DNA from: Comamonadaceae bacterium
Lineage (GTDB): Bacteria; Pseudomonadota; Gammaproteobacteria; Burkholderiales; Burkholderiaceae_C
Direction: 5' to 3'
Assembly: GCA_947469815.1 (NCBI GenBank)
Contig: CANIRI010000111.1
Coordinates: forward strand, 1-7,496
Length of the DNA stretch: 7,496 bases
The stretch's first letter is position 1, and each line of letters begins with the position of its first letter. The position numbers and the translations under genes were made by a program. This document shows positions 1-5,489 of the stretch, one piece after another. The notes under the pieces are model-generated. The model saw only the letters and a list, made by a program, of their open reading frames with translations. It did no database searches and was not told the DNA's origin.

Positions 1-132
1 GAGGCGTTTGAACTCTATCCGGGGGATATTATTTTCTCAGGCACCCCGGAGAACGTCGGCCCCGTGGTGCGCGGAGATGTGATCGAGATGCATATCGACG
101 GCCTGCCCGACCTGAGCGTCAAAATCGTTTAA
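1..132 (+). CDS. Fumarylacetoacetate hydrolase family protein, C-terminal end only
   Basis: The window opens inside this gene. Frame 1 runs 43 codons to a TAA at 130-132. The visible tail carries the family's closing strand pattern: [15 protein letters not shown] at about residues 8-22 of the fragment, then [12 protein letters not shown] near the end. In this family (fumarylacetoacetases, fumarylpyruvate hydrolases, hydratase/decarboxylases of aromatic meta-cleavage pathways) the GTP-x-x-VGP loop lies by the active site and the enzymes act on C-C bonds of dioxo acids using Mg2+ or Ca2+. The tail fits the short fumarylpyruvate hydrolase-like branch, but the catalytic Glu and Asp metal ligands lie upstream of the window, so the substrate cannot be assigned. 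It converges on the cupin gene at 160-648. Confidence 0.85.
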   Translation, partial: EAFELYPGDIIFSGTPENVGPVVRGDVIEMHIDGLPDLSVKIV

Positions 133-137
133 CGAGA

Positions 138-152
138 CCCGCGTTGCGCGGG
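138..152. terminator. GC-rich hairpin between convergent genes
   Basis: CCCGCG (138-143) and CGCGGG (147-152) form a perfect 6-bp stem around a TTG loop. GAGA (134-137) and TCTC (158-161) could extend it across a bulge. It lies between two convergent stop codons and could end transcription from either side. There is no real T-run on either strand, so it is a weak terminator candidate. Confidence 0.4.
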
Positions 153-159
153 GCGCTTC

Positions 160-648
160 TCAAACCGCGCCGTGCGGATGGGTAGGGTCTACCCACAAAA
201 CTGTCTGCGGCGGCTCGGCGGGTTCAATGTCCAAATTGACCGCGACGGCCTGGCCGTCGCTGCGGCATAAAACGCATTCCAGCATCTCATCCGCGCTGGC
301 ATTGATCTCTTGGTGCGGCACCCAGGGCGGCACGTAAATAAAGTCGCCGGGGCCCGCCTCGGCCACAAACTCCAGCTTGTTACCCCAGCGCATGCGGGCG
401 CGGCCCTTGATGACGTAAATCACGCTCTCCAAGGGCCCATGGTGGTGGGCGCCGGTTTTGGCGTCGGGGTGGATATGCACCGTGCCGGCCCACAGCTTTT
501 GCGCACCCACGCGGGCAAAGTTGATCGCCGCTTTGCGGTCCATGCCCGGGGTGGAGGGAACATTGCCATCGAGCTGGTCACTTGGAACCACGCGCACCCC
601 ATCGTGTTTCCAATCGGTTGTGTGGCTGTGGCCTGGTTCATCGCTCAT
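160..648 (-). CDS. Cupin domain protein (RmlC-like)
   Basis: A 162-residue single-domain cupin. Motif 1 is visible as GAHHHGPLESVIYVIKG at residues 66-82, giving His68, His69/70 and Glu74 as likely metal ligands. Motif 2 is GDFIYVPPWVPHQEIN at 101-116, with His112 as the last ligand. Such small cytoplasmic cupins bind Fe, Mn or Ni and act as dioxygenases, isomerases or binding proteins; nothing here fixes the reaction. The first 30 residues are His-rich (HSH at 7-9, H15) and contain no signal peptide. The ATG at 648 has GGAG 8 bp upstream, which supports this start. It converges on a fumarylacetoacetate hydrolase-family gene, a neighbourhood typical of aromatic-acid breakdown, but the link is inference. 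The gene is transcribed away from the exported protein at 785. Confidence 0.85.
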   Translation of the reverse strand: MSDEPGHSHTTDWKHDGVRVVPSDQLDGNVPSTPGMDRKAAINFARVGAQKLWAGTVHIHPDAKTGAHHHGPLESVIYVIKGRARMRWGNKLEFVAEAGPGDFIYVPPWVPHQEINASADEMLECVLCRSDGQAVAVNLDIEPAEPPQTVLWVDPTHPHGAV

Positions 649-770
649 GGGGAACTCCGTCTGCGGGCAATAAAAGAAACATCGTAGCGCAAGCCAGGGC
701 CCTTATGCCTTCGCAGAATTGGCAATTGATGTACAAATGCCAGTGCCTACAGACCACTGCCCCACCGTAC

Positions 771-776
771 AAGGAG
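771..776 (+). promoter_or_regulatory. Ribosome binding site deciding the start at 785
   Basis: AAGGAG lies 8 bp before the ATG at 785. A longer frame is open from a TTG at 719, but that codon has no such site, and the protein from 785 begins directly with a signal peptide. The later start is therefore preferred. Confidence 0.7.
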
Positions 777-784
777 CCCCGCCA

Positions 785-1159
785 ATGCCCAAACCTTATT
801 CACATTCAGCGCGCTGCTGGCTAGCGCTAGGTGCCATCGTACTGGTGGGGTTTCTGCAGAGCGCTTCGGCCATGAGCATTCGCGAGTTGCGCGCGCTGGA
901 GCGTGACAACCCCAAACAGGGCGCTGACTTTGTGGTGTATTACCTGGTGGGCGCGATGGAGGCGACAGTGCAAGTAGACGCAGCGGCCGTTCGCGCCGGT
1001 GATTCCCCGCGCATTTGCCTCAATGGCCGCCGGTTGGAGCCTTCCATGGCCCTGTCGCTTTACCGCACCGAGTTGCGCCGCAACGCCGAACTGTACGAGG
1101 CGGATATGCCGGTTCCGTTGGTCATGCTGAATGCCTTGGAGCGGGTTTATGCGTGCTAG
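785..1159 (+). CDS. Small exported protein, Rap1a/Tai immunity-like
   Basis: A 124-residue protein with a clear signal peptide: basic N-terminus (K3, R10), hydrophobic core at about 12-24, and a cleavage motif ASA at 27-29. The mature part, about 95 residues, has two cysteines, Cys78 (RICLNG) and the C-terminal residue Cys124 (VYAC), placed to form a disulphide in the periplasm. The pattern YYLVGAMEA at 52-60, the first Cys about 18 residues later, a helix LYRTELRR at 92-99, MPVPLVMLNALERVYAC at 108-124, is that of Rap1a/Tai-like proteins. Some of these neutralise type VI secretion amidase effectors; many are orphans of unknown role. No effector gene is nearby, so an immunity job is not shown. 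The assignment is by recalled pattern, not a search; the export signal is the firm part. Confidence 0.65.
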   Translation: MPKPYSHSARCWLALGAIVLVGFLQSASAMSIRELRALERDNPKQGADFVVYYLVGAMEATVQVDAAAVRAGDSPRICLNGRRLEPSMALSLYRTELRRNAELYEADMPVPLVMLNALERVYAC

Positions 1160-1213
1160 GGGGTAGCACACCACGGCATCGTCTGGCCATGAGCCCAGCA
1201 CTGCGCCACCTTT

Positions 1214-1272
1214 GAGCCGAAAGAAACCTGATCCCTTTTCATTGTTATCCCTGACTGGGTAAAGTTCGGCTC
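1214..1272 (+). repeat. Inverted repeat, possible closing stem of an RNA leader
   Basis: GAGCCGAA at 1214-1221 is a perfect 8-bp inverted match to TTCGGCTC at 1265-1272, enclosing 43 bases. The last four bases of the 3' arm (GCTC, 1269-1272) are also the 5' arm of the terminator-like hairpin at 1269-1289, so the two structures exclude one another. It sits upstream of the cupin-GMC operon. It could also be part of the transcription stop of the gene at 785-1159. Confidence 0.45.
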
Positions 1273-1289
1273 TGGGCGGAGCATTTTTT
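1269..1289 (+). terminator. Terminator-like hairpin with T-run before the cupin-GMC operon
   Basis: GCTCT (1269-1273) and GGAGC (1278-1282) can pair over a GGGC loop, four Watson-Crick pairs plus one T-G wobble, followed by A and six T at 1284-1289. It may end the transcript of the gene at 785-1159 or act as an attenuator for the operon starting 37 bp after the T-run. The stem is short, so confidence is moderate. Confidence 0.45.
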
Positions 1290-1325
1290 CGCGCTATTTT
1301 TTACTTACAGACAAGGCAACTTTGT

Positions 1326-1685
1326 ATGACTTTACCGATCCGCTTTTCAAAAACCGGGCCAGACGGTTGGCCGAATTTGGCTGATCTGCCCTTGGAGCAC
1401 GCCGAGCTTTTGGCGGGATTGCCTCGTGGACAGGACTTTGCCTATTTTCAGCGTCCCGAGGCAAAACTGCGCGCCGGAATCTGGCGATCGACGGCCTACA
1501 CCGAAAGGTATGAGAGTTATCCAACCGACGAATTCATGGTCATCTTGAAAGGTGAGGTGACGCTAGAAAACGATGAAGTCAGTGAAACTTTCCGGGAAGG
1601 TGATTCCTTTTTCGTTCCAAAGGGATTCAAGGGCGTCTGGCGGCAGCCAGTGGACATGGTGAAGTTCTATGTGATTGTCGAATGA
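1326..1685 (+). CDS. DUF861-type cupin (cupin_3), first gene of the GMC pair
   Basis: A 119-residue protein with the conserved features of the DUF861/cupin_3 group: AGIWRST at 50-56, PTDEFMVILKGEVTL at 66-80, and GDSFFVPKGFKGVW at 92-105. The group includes the C-terminal half of (S)-ureidoglycine aminohydrolase and many small proteins of unknown role beside oxidoreductases. No histidine is present in either cupin motif (the only His is His25), so the usual three-His metal site is missing; a binding or structural role, or a different ligand set, is likely. The start ATG has AAGG 9 bp upstream. Its TGA (1683-1685) overlaps the ATG of the GMC gene (1682-1684), so the two are translationally coupled and probably work on the same compound. 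Confidence 0.82.
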   Translation: MTLPIRFSKTGPDGWPNLADLPLEHAELLAGLPRGQDFAYFQRPEAKLRAGIWRSTAYTERYESYPTDEFMVILKGEVTLENDEVSETFREGDSFFVPKGFKGVWRQPVDMVKFYVIVE

Positions 1686-3436
1686 CTTCGACAAGCGTGG
1701 ATACCGCGGTACGCGACGAAGGGCACTACGACTACATCATCATCGGCGCCGGGTCGGCGGGGTGTGTATTGGCCCATCGGCTCGGCGAAGATTCAAACCT
1801 TCGTATTTTGGTTCTGGAGGCTGGTGGCAGCGACCGGGCGACGATTGTTTCCATGCCGTCGGCGCTGTCTATTCCCATGAACACGACCCGCTTCAACTGG
1901 GGCATGTCCACCGAACCAGAGCCGGGTTTGGATGGGCGCGTGATGAACTTGCCGCGCGGGAAAGGCTTGGGAGGATCCTCCTCCATCAACGGTATGTGCT
2001 GGGTGCGTGGCAACCCCATGGACTATGAATTGTGGGAGGCCTTGGGCGCAGAGGGCTGGCGATGGTCCAACGTGCTGCCCTACTTTCAACGACTCGAAGC
2101 AGTGCACGGCGGTGGGCCGCTGCGCGGCACTGATGGGCCCATGAAAATCACCCGGGGTCGGGAGAAGAATCCGCTTTACCAAGCCTTTGTGCAGGCGGGC
2201 GTACAAGCGGGCTATGCCCAAAGCCCCAATATGAACCAGCGCCAGCACGAAGGCTTTGGGCCGATGGAGATGAACGTGGGCGGCGGTAGGCGCTGCAGCG
2301 CTGCAGTCGCCTATTTGCGTCCCGCTATTGCGCGGGGCAATGTGCGGGTGGTAACCGGGGCCTTGGTCGACAAGGTACAGATGACCGGTCGCCGTGCCAC
2401 CGGTGTGCTGTTTTCCGTCAAGGGGCACGCCTGTCGCGCCCACGCCGGGCGGGAGGTTATCTTGTCTGCCGGCTCCATCATGTCGCCTGCGATCCTGAAG
2501 CGGTCCGGTATCGGGCCCGAACAAGAACTGCGTGATCACGGCATTGCCGTGCTGCACCACAGCCCCGGGGTTGGTGAAAATTTGATGGACCATCTGGAGC
2601 TGTATATCCAACAGGAATGCACGCAGCCGGTCAGCTTGTACGCGGACGTCGGATTGCTGGGTAAAGCCAAGATTGGCGCGCAATGGCTGCTCACCCACCG
2701 GGGTTTGGGTGCCACCAACCATTTTGAAAGCGGCGGCCATATCCGAAGCCGCGCGGGCATCGTCTATCCCGATATTCAGTTCCATTTTCTGCCCCTCGCT
2801 ATTTCCTATGATGGCAAATCCATGGCGAGCGGCCACGGCTACCAGGTCCATGTGGGCTCCAAGCGTTCGAAAAGCCGGGGATGGGTGCGGCTTCGGGACA
2901 GTCGGCCTGAAAGTCTGCCGCGTGTGCGCTTCAATTACATGACGCATGAAGACGACTGGCTGGAGTTCCGCGCATGCATCCGCCTGAGCCGTGAAATCTT
3001 TGCACAGGCGGCGATGGCGCCCTACCGTGGCAAAGAACTGGCACCCGGAGCCGACGCACAGAGCGATGAACAACTGGATGCGTTTATCAAACGCAAAGTG
3101 GAAAGTGCCTATCACCCCAGCGGCACCTGCCGCATGGGGGTCGATGAGGCCGCAGTGACGCAGCCGGACGGCCGGGTGCGCGGGGTTGAGGCGTTGCGGG
3201 TGATCGACGCCTCCGTGATGCCGCAGGCCACGGCGGGTGATTTGAACGCGCCCACATTGGTGCTGGCAGAACGGATGGCCGATCTGATTCGCGGCCGCCA
3301 TCTTCCAGAGGCCACCGATGCCCCGCTTTTGGCCGCATCAGACTGGGCCGGCTCGCAGCGGACATCTACTATTCAACGCGACTATTCAGGCGACCGCGCA
3401 AGCTTGCGTAAAGCGCTGCTGGTCAGTAAGGCATAA
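1682..3436 (+). CDS. GMC family FAD-dependent oxidoreductase (choline dehydrogenase-like)
   Basis: A 584-residue flavoenzyme of the glucose-methanol-choline group, which oxidises alcohols to aldehydes (or further) with FAD. The FAD-binding GAGSAG is at 22-27, with the adenosine-binding Glu46 in LEAGG. Signature 1, PRGKGLGGSSSINGM, is at 91-105; signature 2, GSIMSPAILKRSGIG, at 264-278. The C-terminal catalytic region shows AYHPSGT with His478 and GDLNAPT with Asn522, the His/Asn pair found in choline-type members. There is no signal peptide or membrane segment, so the enzyme is likely cytoplasmic. It resembles BetA in layout but has about 40 residues after the last FAD-contact region, and betaine genes (betB, betI) are absent, so choline is not assumed as substrate. 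Its ATG overlaps the cupin stop. No clear terminator follows. Confidence 0.92.
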   Translation: MTSTSVDTAVRDEGHYDYIIIGAGSAGCVLAHRLGEDSNLRILVLEAGGSDRATIVSMPSALSIPMNTTRFNWGMSTEPEPGLDGRVMNLPRGKGLGGSSSINGMCWVRGNPMDYELWEALGAEGWRWSNVLPYFQRLEAVHGGGPLRGTDGPMKITRGREKNPLYQAFVQAGVQAGYAQSPNMNQRQHEGFGPMEMNVGGGRRCSAAVAYLRPAIARGNVRVVTGALVDKVQMTGRRATGVLFSVKGHACRAHAGREVILSAGSIMSPAILKRSGIGPEQELRDHGIAVLHHSPGVGENLMDHLELYIQQECTQPVSLYADVGLLGKAKIGAQWLLTHRGLGATNHFESGGHIRSRAGIVYPDIQFHFLPLAISYDGKSMASGHGYQVHVGSKRSKSRGWVRLRDSRPESLPRVRFNYMTHEDDWLEFRACIRLSREIFAQAAMAPYRGKELAPGADAQSDEQLDAFIKRKVESAYHPSGTCRMGVDEAAVTQPDGRVRGVEALRVIDASVMPQATAGDLNAPTLVLAERMADLIRGRHLPEATDAPLLAASDWAGSQRTSTIQRDYSGDRASLRKALLVSKA

Positions 3437-3468
3437 GTCTCGCTAAGCCTCCACAAAAACAAGTGACT

Positions 3469-3662
3469 TTACGTGGGGCTCAAGGCTTCAGGAATATCAC
3501 GCGCGCCGTGCAATATGCGAATGATGGTGATCTGCTCTGTCGTCGACGCAAAAAAGATCACGTAGTTGCCATGCGCGCATGACCGCAAGTCATCAGAAAG
3601 CTCGGGTAGTCGCCGATCTCCTCAAGATCGGACGCTGCCAGGGGCGTTATCAGCAACTGCAT
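3469..3662 (-). pseudogene. parE: parE toxin gene broken by internal deletion and frameshift
   Basis: The ATG (3662-3660) overlaps the parD stop in the arrangement TAATG. The first 19 codons give MQLLITPLAASDLEEIGDY, a typical ParE/RelE-fold N-terminus. At about 3606 the reading jumps frame: the original frame soon stops (TGA, 3560-3558; 34 residues in all), while the +1-shifted frame from 3606 reads PELSDDLRSCAHGNYVIFF, then QITIIRILHGARDIP, to a TAA at 3471-3469, a typical ParE C-terminus of 45 residues. Together that is about 64 of the usual 95-100 residues. The middle helices are missing, and the deletion is not a multiple of three. The product should not be an active gyrase-directed toxin. 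ParE identity is from recalled family pattern. Confidence 0.85.
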
Positions 3663-3928
3663 TAGCGAGCTTTGCGAGTCGCCTGCTGTGCGTATTTAGC
3701 TTGTAGTCGATCAAACACAGGTTCTGCTGCAAGTGCTGCGCCACTGGCCTTGCCTGCGGCGATGTCATTTTTTAGAGCTTGGAATTGGATGGCCTGCTGG
3801 CGCTCGGTGTCCTCGAGCAATCGCAGTCCAGCACGGACGACTTCACTGACGTTGTTGTAGCGGCCGCTTTCGACTTGGTCGCGGATGAAGGTCTCAAAAT
3901 GAGGGCTCAGGGCAACGCTGGTGGGCAT
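3662..3928 (-). CDS. parD: ParD-type antitoxin (ribbon-helix-helix)
   Basis: An 88-residue protein of the ParD/CopG-like group. The N-terminal ribbon-helix-helix is visible as TSVALSPHFETFIRDQVESG at 3-22 followed by NNVSEVVRAGLRLLEDTE at 25-42; this part dimerises and binds DNA. The rest (about 43-88) is the flexible toxin-wrapping tail. The family represses its own operon and blocks ParE. AGGAG lies 7 bp before the ATG at 3928, and a strong promoter with an overlapping palindrome sits upstream. The gene looks intact and full length, whereas its partner parE is broken, so it now has no cognate toxin here. It is separated from the GNAT gene by its own promoter and by the terminator at 4030-4054. 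Confidence 0.9.
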   Translation of the reverse strand: MPTSVALSPHFETFIRDQVESGRYNNVSEVVRAGLRLLEDTERQQAIQFQALKNDIAAGKASGAALAAEPVFDRLQAKYAQQATRKAR

Positions 3929-3945
3929 GACGATCTCCTAACAGT

Positions 3946-3960
3946 TAATAACTATTATTA
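3946..3960. promoter_or_regulatory. Palindromic operator candidate of parD
   Basis: TAATAACTATTATTA is an inverted repeat with arms TAATAA (3946-3951) and TTATTA (3955-3960) around CTA. It overlaps the -10 box of the parD promoter and lies 18 bp before the start codon, where a ribbon-helix-helix repressor would block RNA polymerase. Binding by ParD is inferred. Confidence 0.6.
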
Positions 3961-3985
3961 TTTACCCGCCAGCTCGTCTCGTCAA
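3957..3985 (-). promoter_or_regulatory. Sigma-70 promoter of parD
   Basis: Read on the minus strand, TTGACG (3985-3980) and AATAAT (3962-3957) are separated by exactly 17 bp; each box matches five of six consensus bases. Transcription would start near 3950, about 20 bp before the parD ATG. Confidence 0.75.
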
Positions 3986-4029
3986 GATTGAACGGGCCGC
4001 TGCGGCAGTCCGCAGTCAGGGCGCAGAAG

Positions 4030-4054
4030 CAAAAAGCCCCGCAAACACGGAGCT
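4030..4054 (-). terminator. Rho-independent terminator after the GNAT gene
   Basis: On the minus strand AGCTCCG (4054-4048) pairs with CGGGGCT (4041-4035), with one G-T pair and a six-base loop, followed by a run of T (complement of A at 4035-4031). It closes the minus-strand transcript from the acetyltransferase, so parD relies on its own promoter. Confidence 0.7.
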
Positions 4055-4090
4055 TCTTTCGGGAGTAACGGCCTTACGAAGAGGCCTAAG

Positions 4091-4143
4091 GTCTGACTTC
4101 AGCTCACCGCTGTAGGCGGCTCCGCTTGAAGGATTGGTCAGAC
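4091..4143 (-). repeat. Integron attC-like folded site at the GNAT stop codon
   Basis: On the minus strand the 53-bp site begins GTCTGAC (4143-4137), which includes the GNAT stop codon TGA, and ends GTCAGAC (4097-4091), its perfect inverted complement. Inside are TTCAAGC and GCTGAA, which pair with one extra base bulged out, and an inner stem CCGC/GCGG. Outer R''/R' arms, inner L''/L' arms, an extrahelical base and a stop codon in R'' are the marks of integron cassette recombination sites. Against this: the core triplets read GAC/GTC instead of AAC/GTT, and the unpaired spacer exists on one side only. It may be a decayed attC or a chance hairpin. Confidence 0.45.
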
Positions 4144-4596
4144 ATCAACGGACTTGCTGTAGGCGTAGAACTCTTCATCTCGGACCCAACCCAGTGCTTC
4201 GTATGCGGCCTGGGCAGGCTTGTTGGTTTTCGCAGTATTCAGGTCCATTCGCGCCTTGCCACGCGCCGCTGCAAGCTTCTCAGCAGCTTGCAGCAGAACC
4301 GTACCGGCGCCCGAGCGCCTTGCCTGCGGGTTGACGAATAGATCGTAGAGCGTGTACGTCGGCTTGGCTTCGACCGAGCAGAAGCTTGGGTACAGCTGGC
4401 AGAAGCCGATGACCGCTTGCGCCTCGCTTGAGGCCAGCAGGATCACGGATTCGTCGTTCTGAAGGCGAGCGTGGATGAAGCGCTTGGCCAGATCCAGGTC
4501 CGGCTCCTGCAGATAGAACTGACGATAGGCATCGAACAGCGGGGCGATGACACCGAGGTCGGCGAGCGTTGCGATTCGGGTTTGGATGGTGCTCAT
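4138..4596 (-). CDS. GNAT family N-acetyltransferase
   Basis: A 152-residue acetyl-CoA-dependent acetyltransferase of the Gcn5-related fold. An N-terminal segment TRIATLADLGVIAPLFDAYR at 6-25 is the usual first strand and helix. The strand LYDLFVNPQ at 83-91 leads into the acetyl-CoA pyrophosphate loop ARRSGAG at 92-98. NKPAQAAYEALGW at 125-137 is the closing motif, with Tyr132 at the place of the usual catalytic acid, and EEFYAYS near the end completes the fold. Substrates of this subgroup range over small amines and peptides and cannot be told from sequence. No Shine-Dalgarno site is visible before the ATG; a stable hairpin lies 9 bp upstream instead. The stop codon is inside the attC-like site, and acetyltransferases are common integron cargo. 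Confidence 0.88.
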   Translation of the reverse strand: MSTIQTRIATLADLGVIAPLFDAYRQFYLQEPDLDLAKRFIHARLQNDESVILLASSEAQAVIGFCQLYPSFCSVEAKPTYTLYDLFVNPQARRSGAGTVLLQAAEKLAAARGKARMDLNTAKTNKPAQAAYEALGWVRDEEFYAYSKSVDV

Positions 4597-4605
4597 GGGG
4601 AGTTG

Positions 4606-4626
4606 TGCGCCCGAAGGCGCATTTTT
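4606..4626 (+). terminator. Hairpin just before the GNAT start, with a T-run on the plus strand
   Basis: TGCGCC (4606-4611) pairs perfectly with GGCGCA (4616-4621) over CGAA, followed by five T (4622-4626): a compact terminator reading in the plus direction. On the minus strand the same bases form a cUUCGg tetraloop hairpin whose stem ends 9 bp before the GNAT ATG, so it could also affect translation. No plus-strand gene ends nearby. Confidence 0.55.
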
Positions 4627-4640
4627 ACTAGCTTACTAGC
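4625..4640. repeat. Tandem 8-bp direct repeat
   Basis: TTACTAGC occurs twice back to back (4625-4632, 4633-4640) next to the hairpin upstream of the GNAT gene. It may be a regulator site or a scar; its role is unknown. Confidence 0.5.
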
Positions 4641-4686
4641 GGAACAGAGTCCGCGAAATACCATCGGCGACGAACCCATCTAAAGG

Positions 4687-5175
4687 CTACACAGCTTCGA
4701 GCAATTTGTCATTAGCTGCCTTGGTACTCTTCACAACTTCTATGTGCCGCTTACCATCTACACCCCTTACAACATAGCGTTGATAAGCGAGTTTCTCAAC
4801 AGTTTGCACCCGTTCTATCGCTTCAGAAATTTTTGTATTTCCGTTGAATTTAGCCATAACCATCAACCGCACCATATGGTCGTACACACTGGGGACAGAG
4901 TCCTTACGCTCCCACAAGCTAACCGCATTTTCTGAGACATCCAAAAATTTACCGAGGCCTTCCTGTGTAAGGCCAAGTTGAACGCGTAAGAAACGAAACT
5001 CATAGCCAGCGAGCAGCCCAGATTTTTCGATCAATTTTGAAGCAAGCAGTTTATGCAGCCCATCAATATCTTTGACCGAAACGGCTATACCGTACTTCGT
5101 TTCCTTTTTTGTATAGCCGTTCTCTAGCCATACATTAGGCAATCCACAAGCCGTGTAGTGCAATAGATTTTTCAT
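4687..5175 (-). CDS. Helix-turn-helix antitoxin-like regulator, partner of the DUF4258 protein
   Basis: A 162-residue protein with a Xre/MqsA-like helix-turn-helix at about 58-90: EFRFLRVQLGLTQEGLGKFL, then DVSENAVSLWER. The N-terminus carries YTACGLPNVWLENGY at 7-21, a motif I associate with small regulators paired with toxin-like genes; the single Cys10 is not a full zinc site. Residues 91-162 form a charged, probably helical tail. It is predicted to bind the operon's control region and to neutralise the upstream gene product. The ATG at 5175 follows the DUF4258 stop by 4 bp, and its ribosome site AAGGTGA overlaps that stop, so translation is coupled. Toxin-first order is seen in HigBA and MqsRA systems. 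The DNA here is richer in A+T than the flanks, a sign of transfer. Antitoxin function is inferred from context. Confidence 0.75.
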   Translation of the reverse strand: MKNLLHYTACGLPNVWLENGYTKKETKYGIAVSVKDIDGLHKLLASKLIEKSGLLAGYEFRFLRVQLGLTQEGLGKFLDVSENAVSLWERKDSVPSVYDHMVRLMVMAKFNGNTKISEAIERVQTVEKLAYQRYVVRGVDGKRHIEVVKSTKAANDKLLEAV

Positions 5176-5179
5176 TTTC

Positions 5180-5476
5180 TCACCTTGCGTTAACCATGAC
5201 TGTCACAACAATGGCATCTGGATCAGATTCGTCTAGAGCAACGACAACTGAAATGTTGCGATTCGTTCCAAAATGTTCCATCCGGCACTTTAAGGACCCA
5301 GTCTTCCTATCCCTCACAGGCGGGCGCTCGATCACACCATGCCGCAGACAGTCGATAACTTGAAGGTCCGTAACACCCCTGTAAGTCATCCTGTCCTGAG
5401 CATGCTCCGAGATAAAGACGGCGTCGCTATGTTTAGCAAGCGTTCTGATGTGCTTCTGCAACTGCGAATTGGTCAT
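5180..5476 (-). CDS. DUF4258 domain protein, probable toxin of a toxin-antitoxin pair
   Basis: A DUF4258-like protein, 98 residues from this ATG. The domain signature is FISEHAQDRMTYRGVTDLQV (residues 21-40), with a conserved His and two Arg, followed by a strand-rich half ending SVVVALDESDPDAIVVTVMV. DUF4258 proteins are small, related in layout to RelE/HigB-like ribonuclease folds, and often paired with a DNA-binding antitoxin, as here. A longer reading from ATG 5503 adds MGDTLNFGL (107 residues). I prefer 5476 because the best promoter (TTGAGC, 18 bp, TACACT) would start transcription near 5483, after the first ATG, and because MTNSQLQKHIR looks like the family's usual beginning. Neither ATG has a good ribosome site. 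Toxic activity is inferred. Confidence 0.7.
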   Translation of the reverse strand: MTNSQLQKHIRTLAKHSDAVFISEHAQDRMTYRGVTDLQVIDCLRHGVIERPPVRDRKTGSLKCRMEHFGTNRNISVVVALDESDPDAIVVTVMVNAR

Positions 5477-5489
5477 TAGCCCGAAGTTA

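Noticed and set aside
719..784. Extension of the exported protein to a TTG start at 719
   Set aside because: It would bury the signal peptide 22 residues in, and the good ribosome site AAGGAG points to 785.
1793..3301. A 502-codon open frame on the minus strand inside the GMC gene
   Set aside because: It is antisense to a full-length, motif-complete GMC oxidoreductase. GC-rich codon use commonly leaves such frames open, and its translation shows no domain.
1682..3436. Naming the GMC enzyme betA
   Set aside because: The fold and the His/Asn pair match choline-type enzymes, but betB, betI and transporter genes are absent and the partner is a DUF861 cupin, so the substrate is not established.
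3437..3468. AAGTC/GACTT inverted pair after the GMC stop as a terminator
   Set aside because: The arms are only 5 bp with a loop of more than 20 bases and no compact stem with a T-run.
4269..4293. Perfect 9-bp inverted repeat (CTGCAAGCT / AGCTTGCAG) inside the GNAT gene
   Set aside because: It falls in the codons for LQAAEKLA, where repeated Leu and Ala codons create such symmetry. It lies mid-gene, with no T-run.
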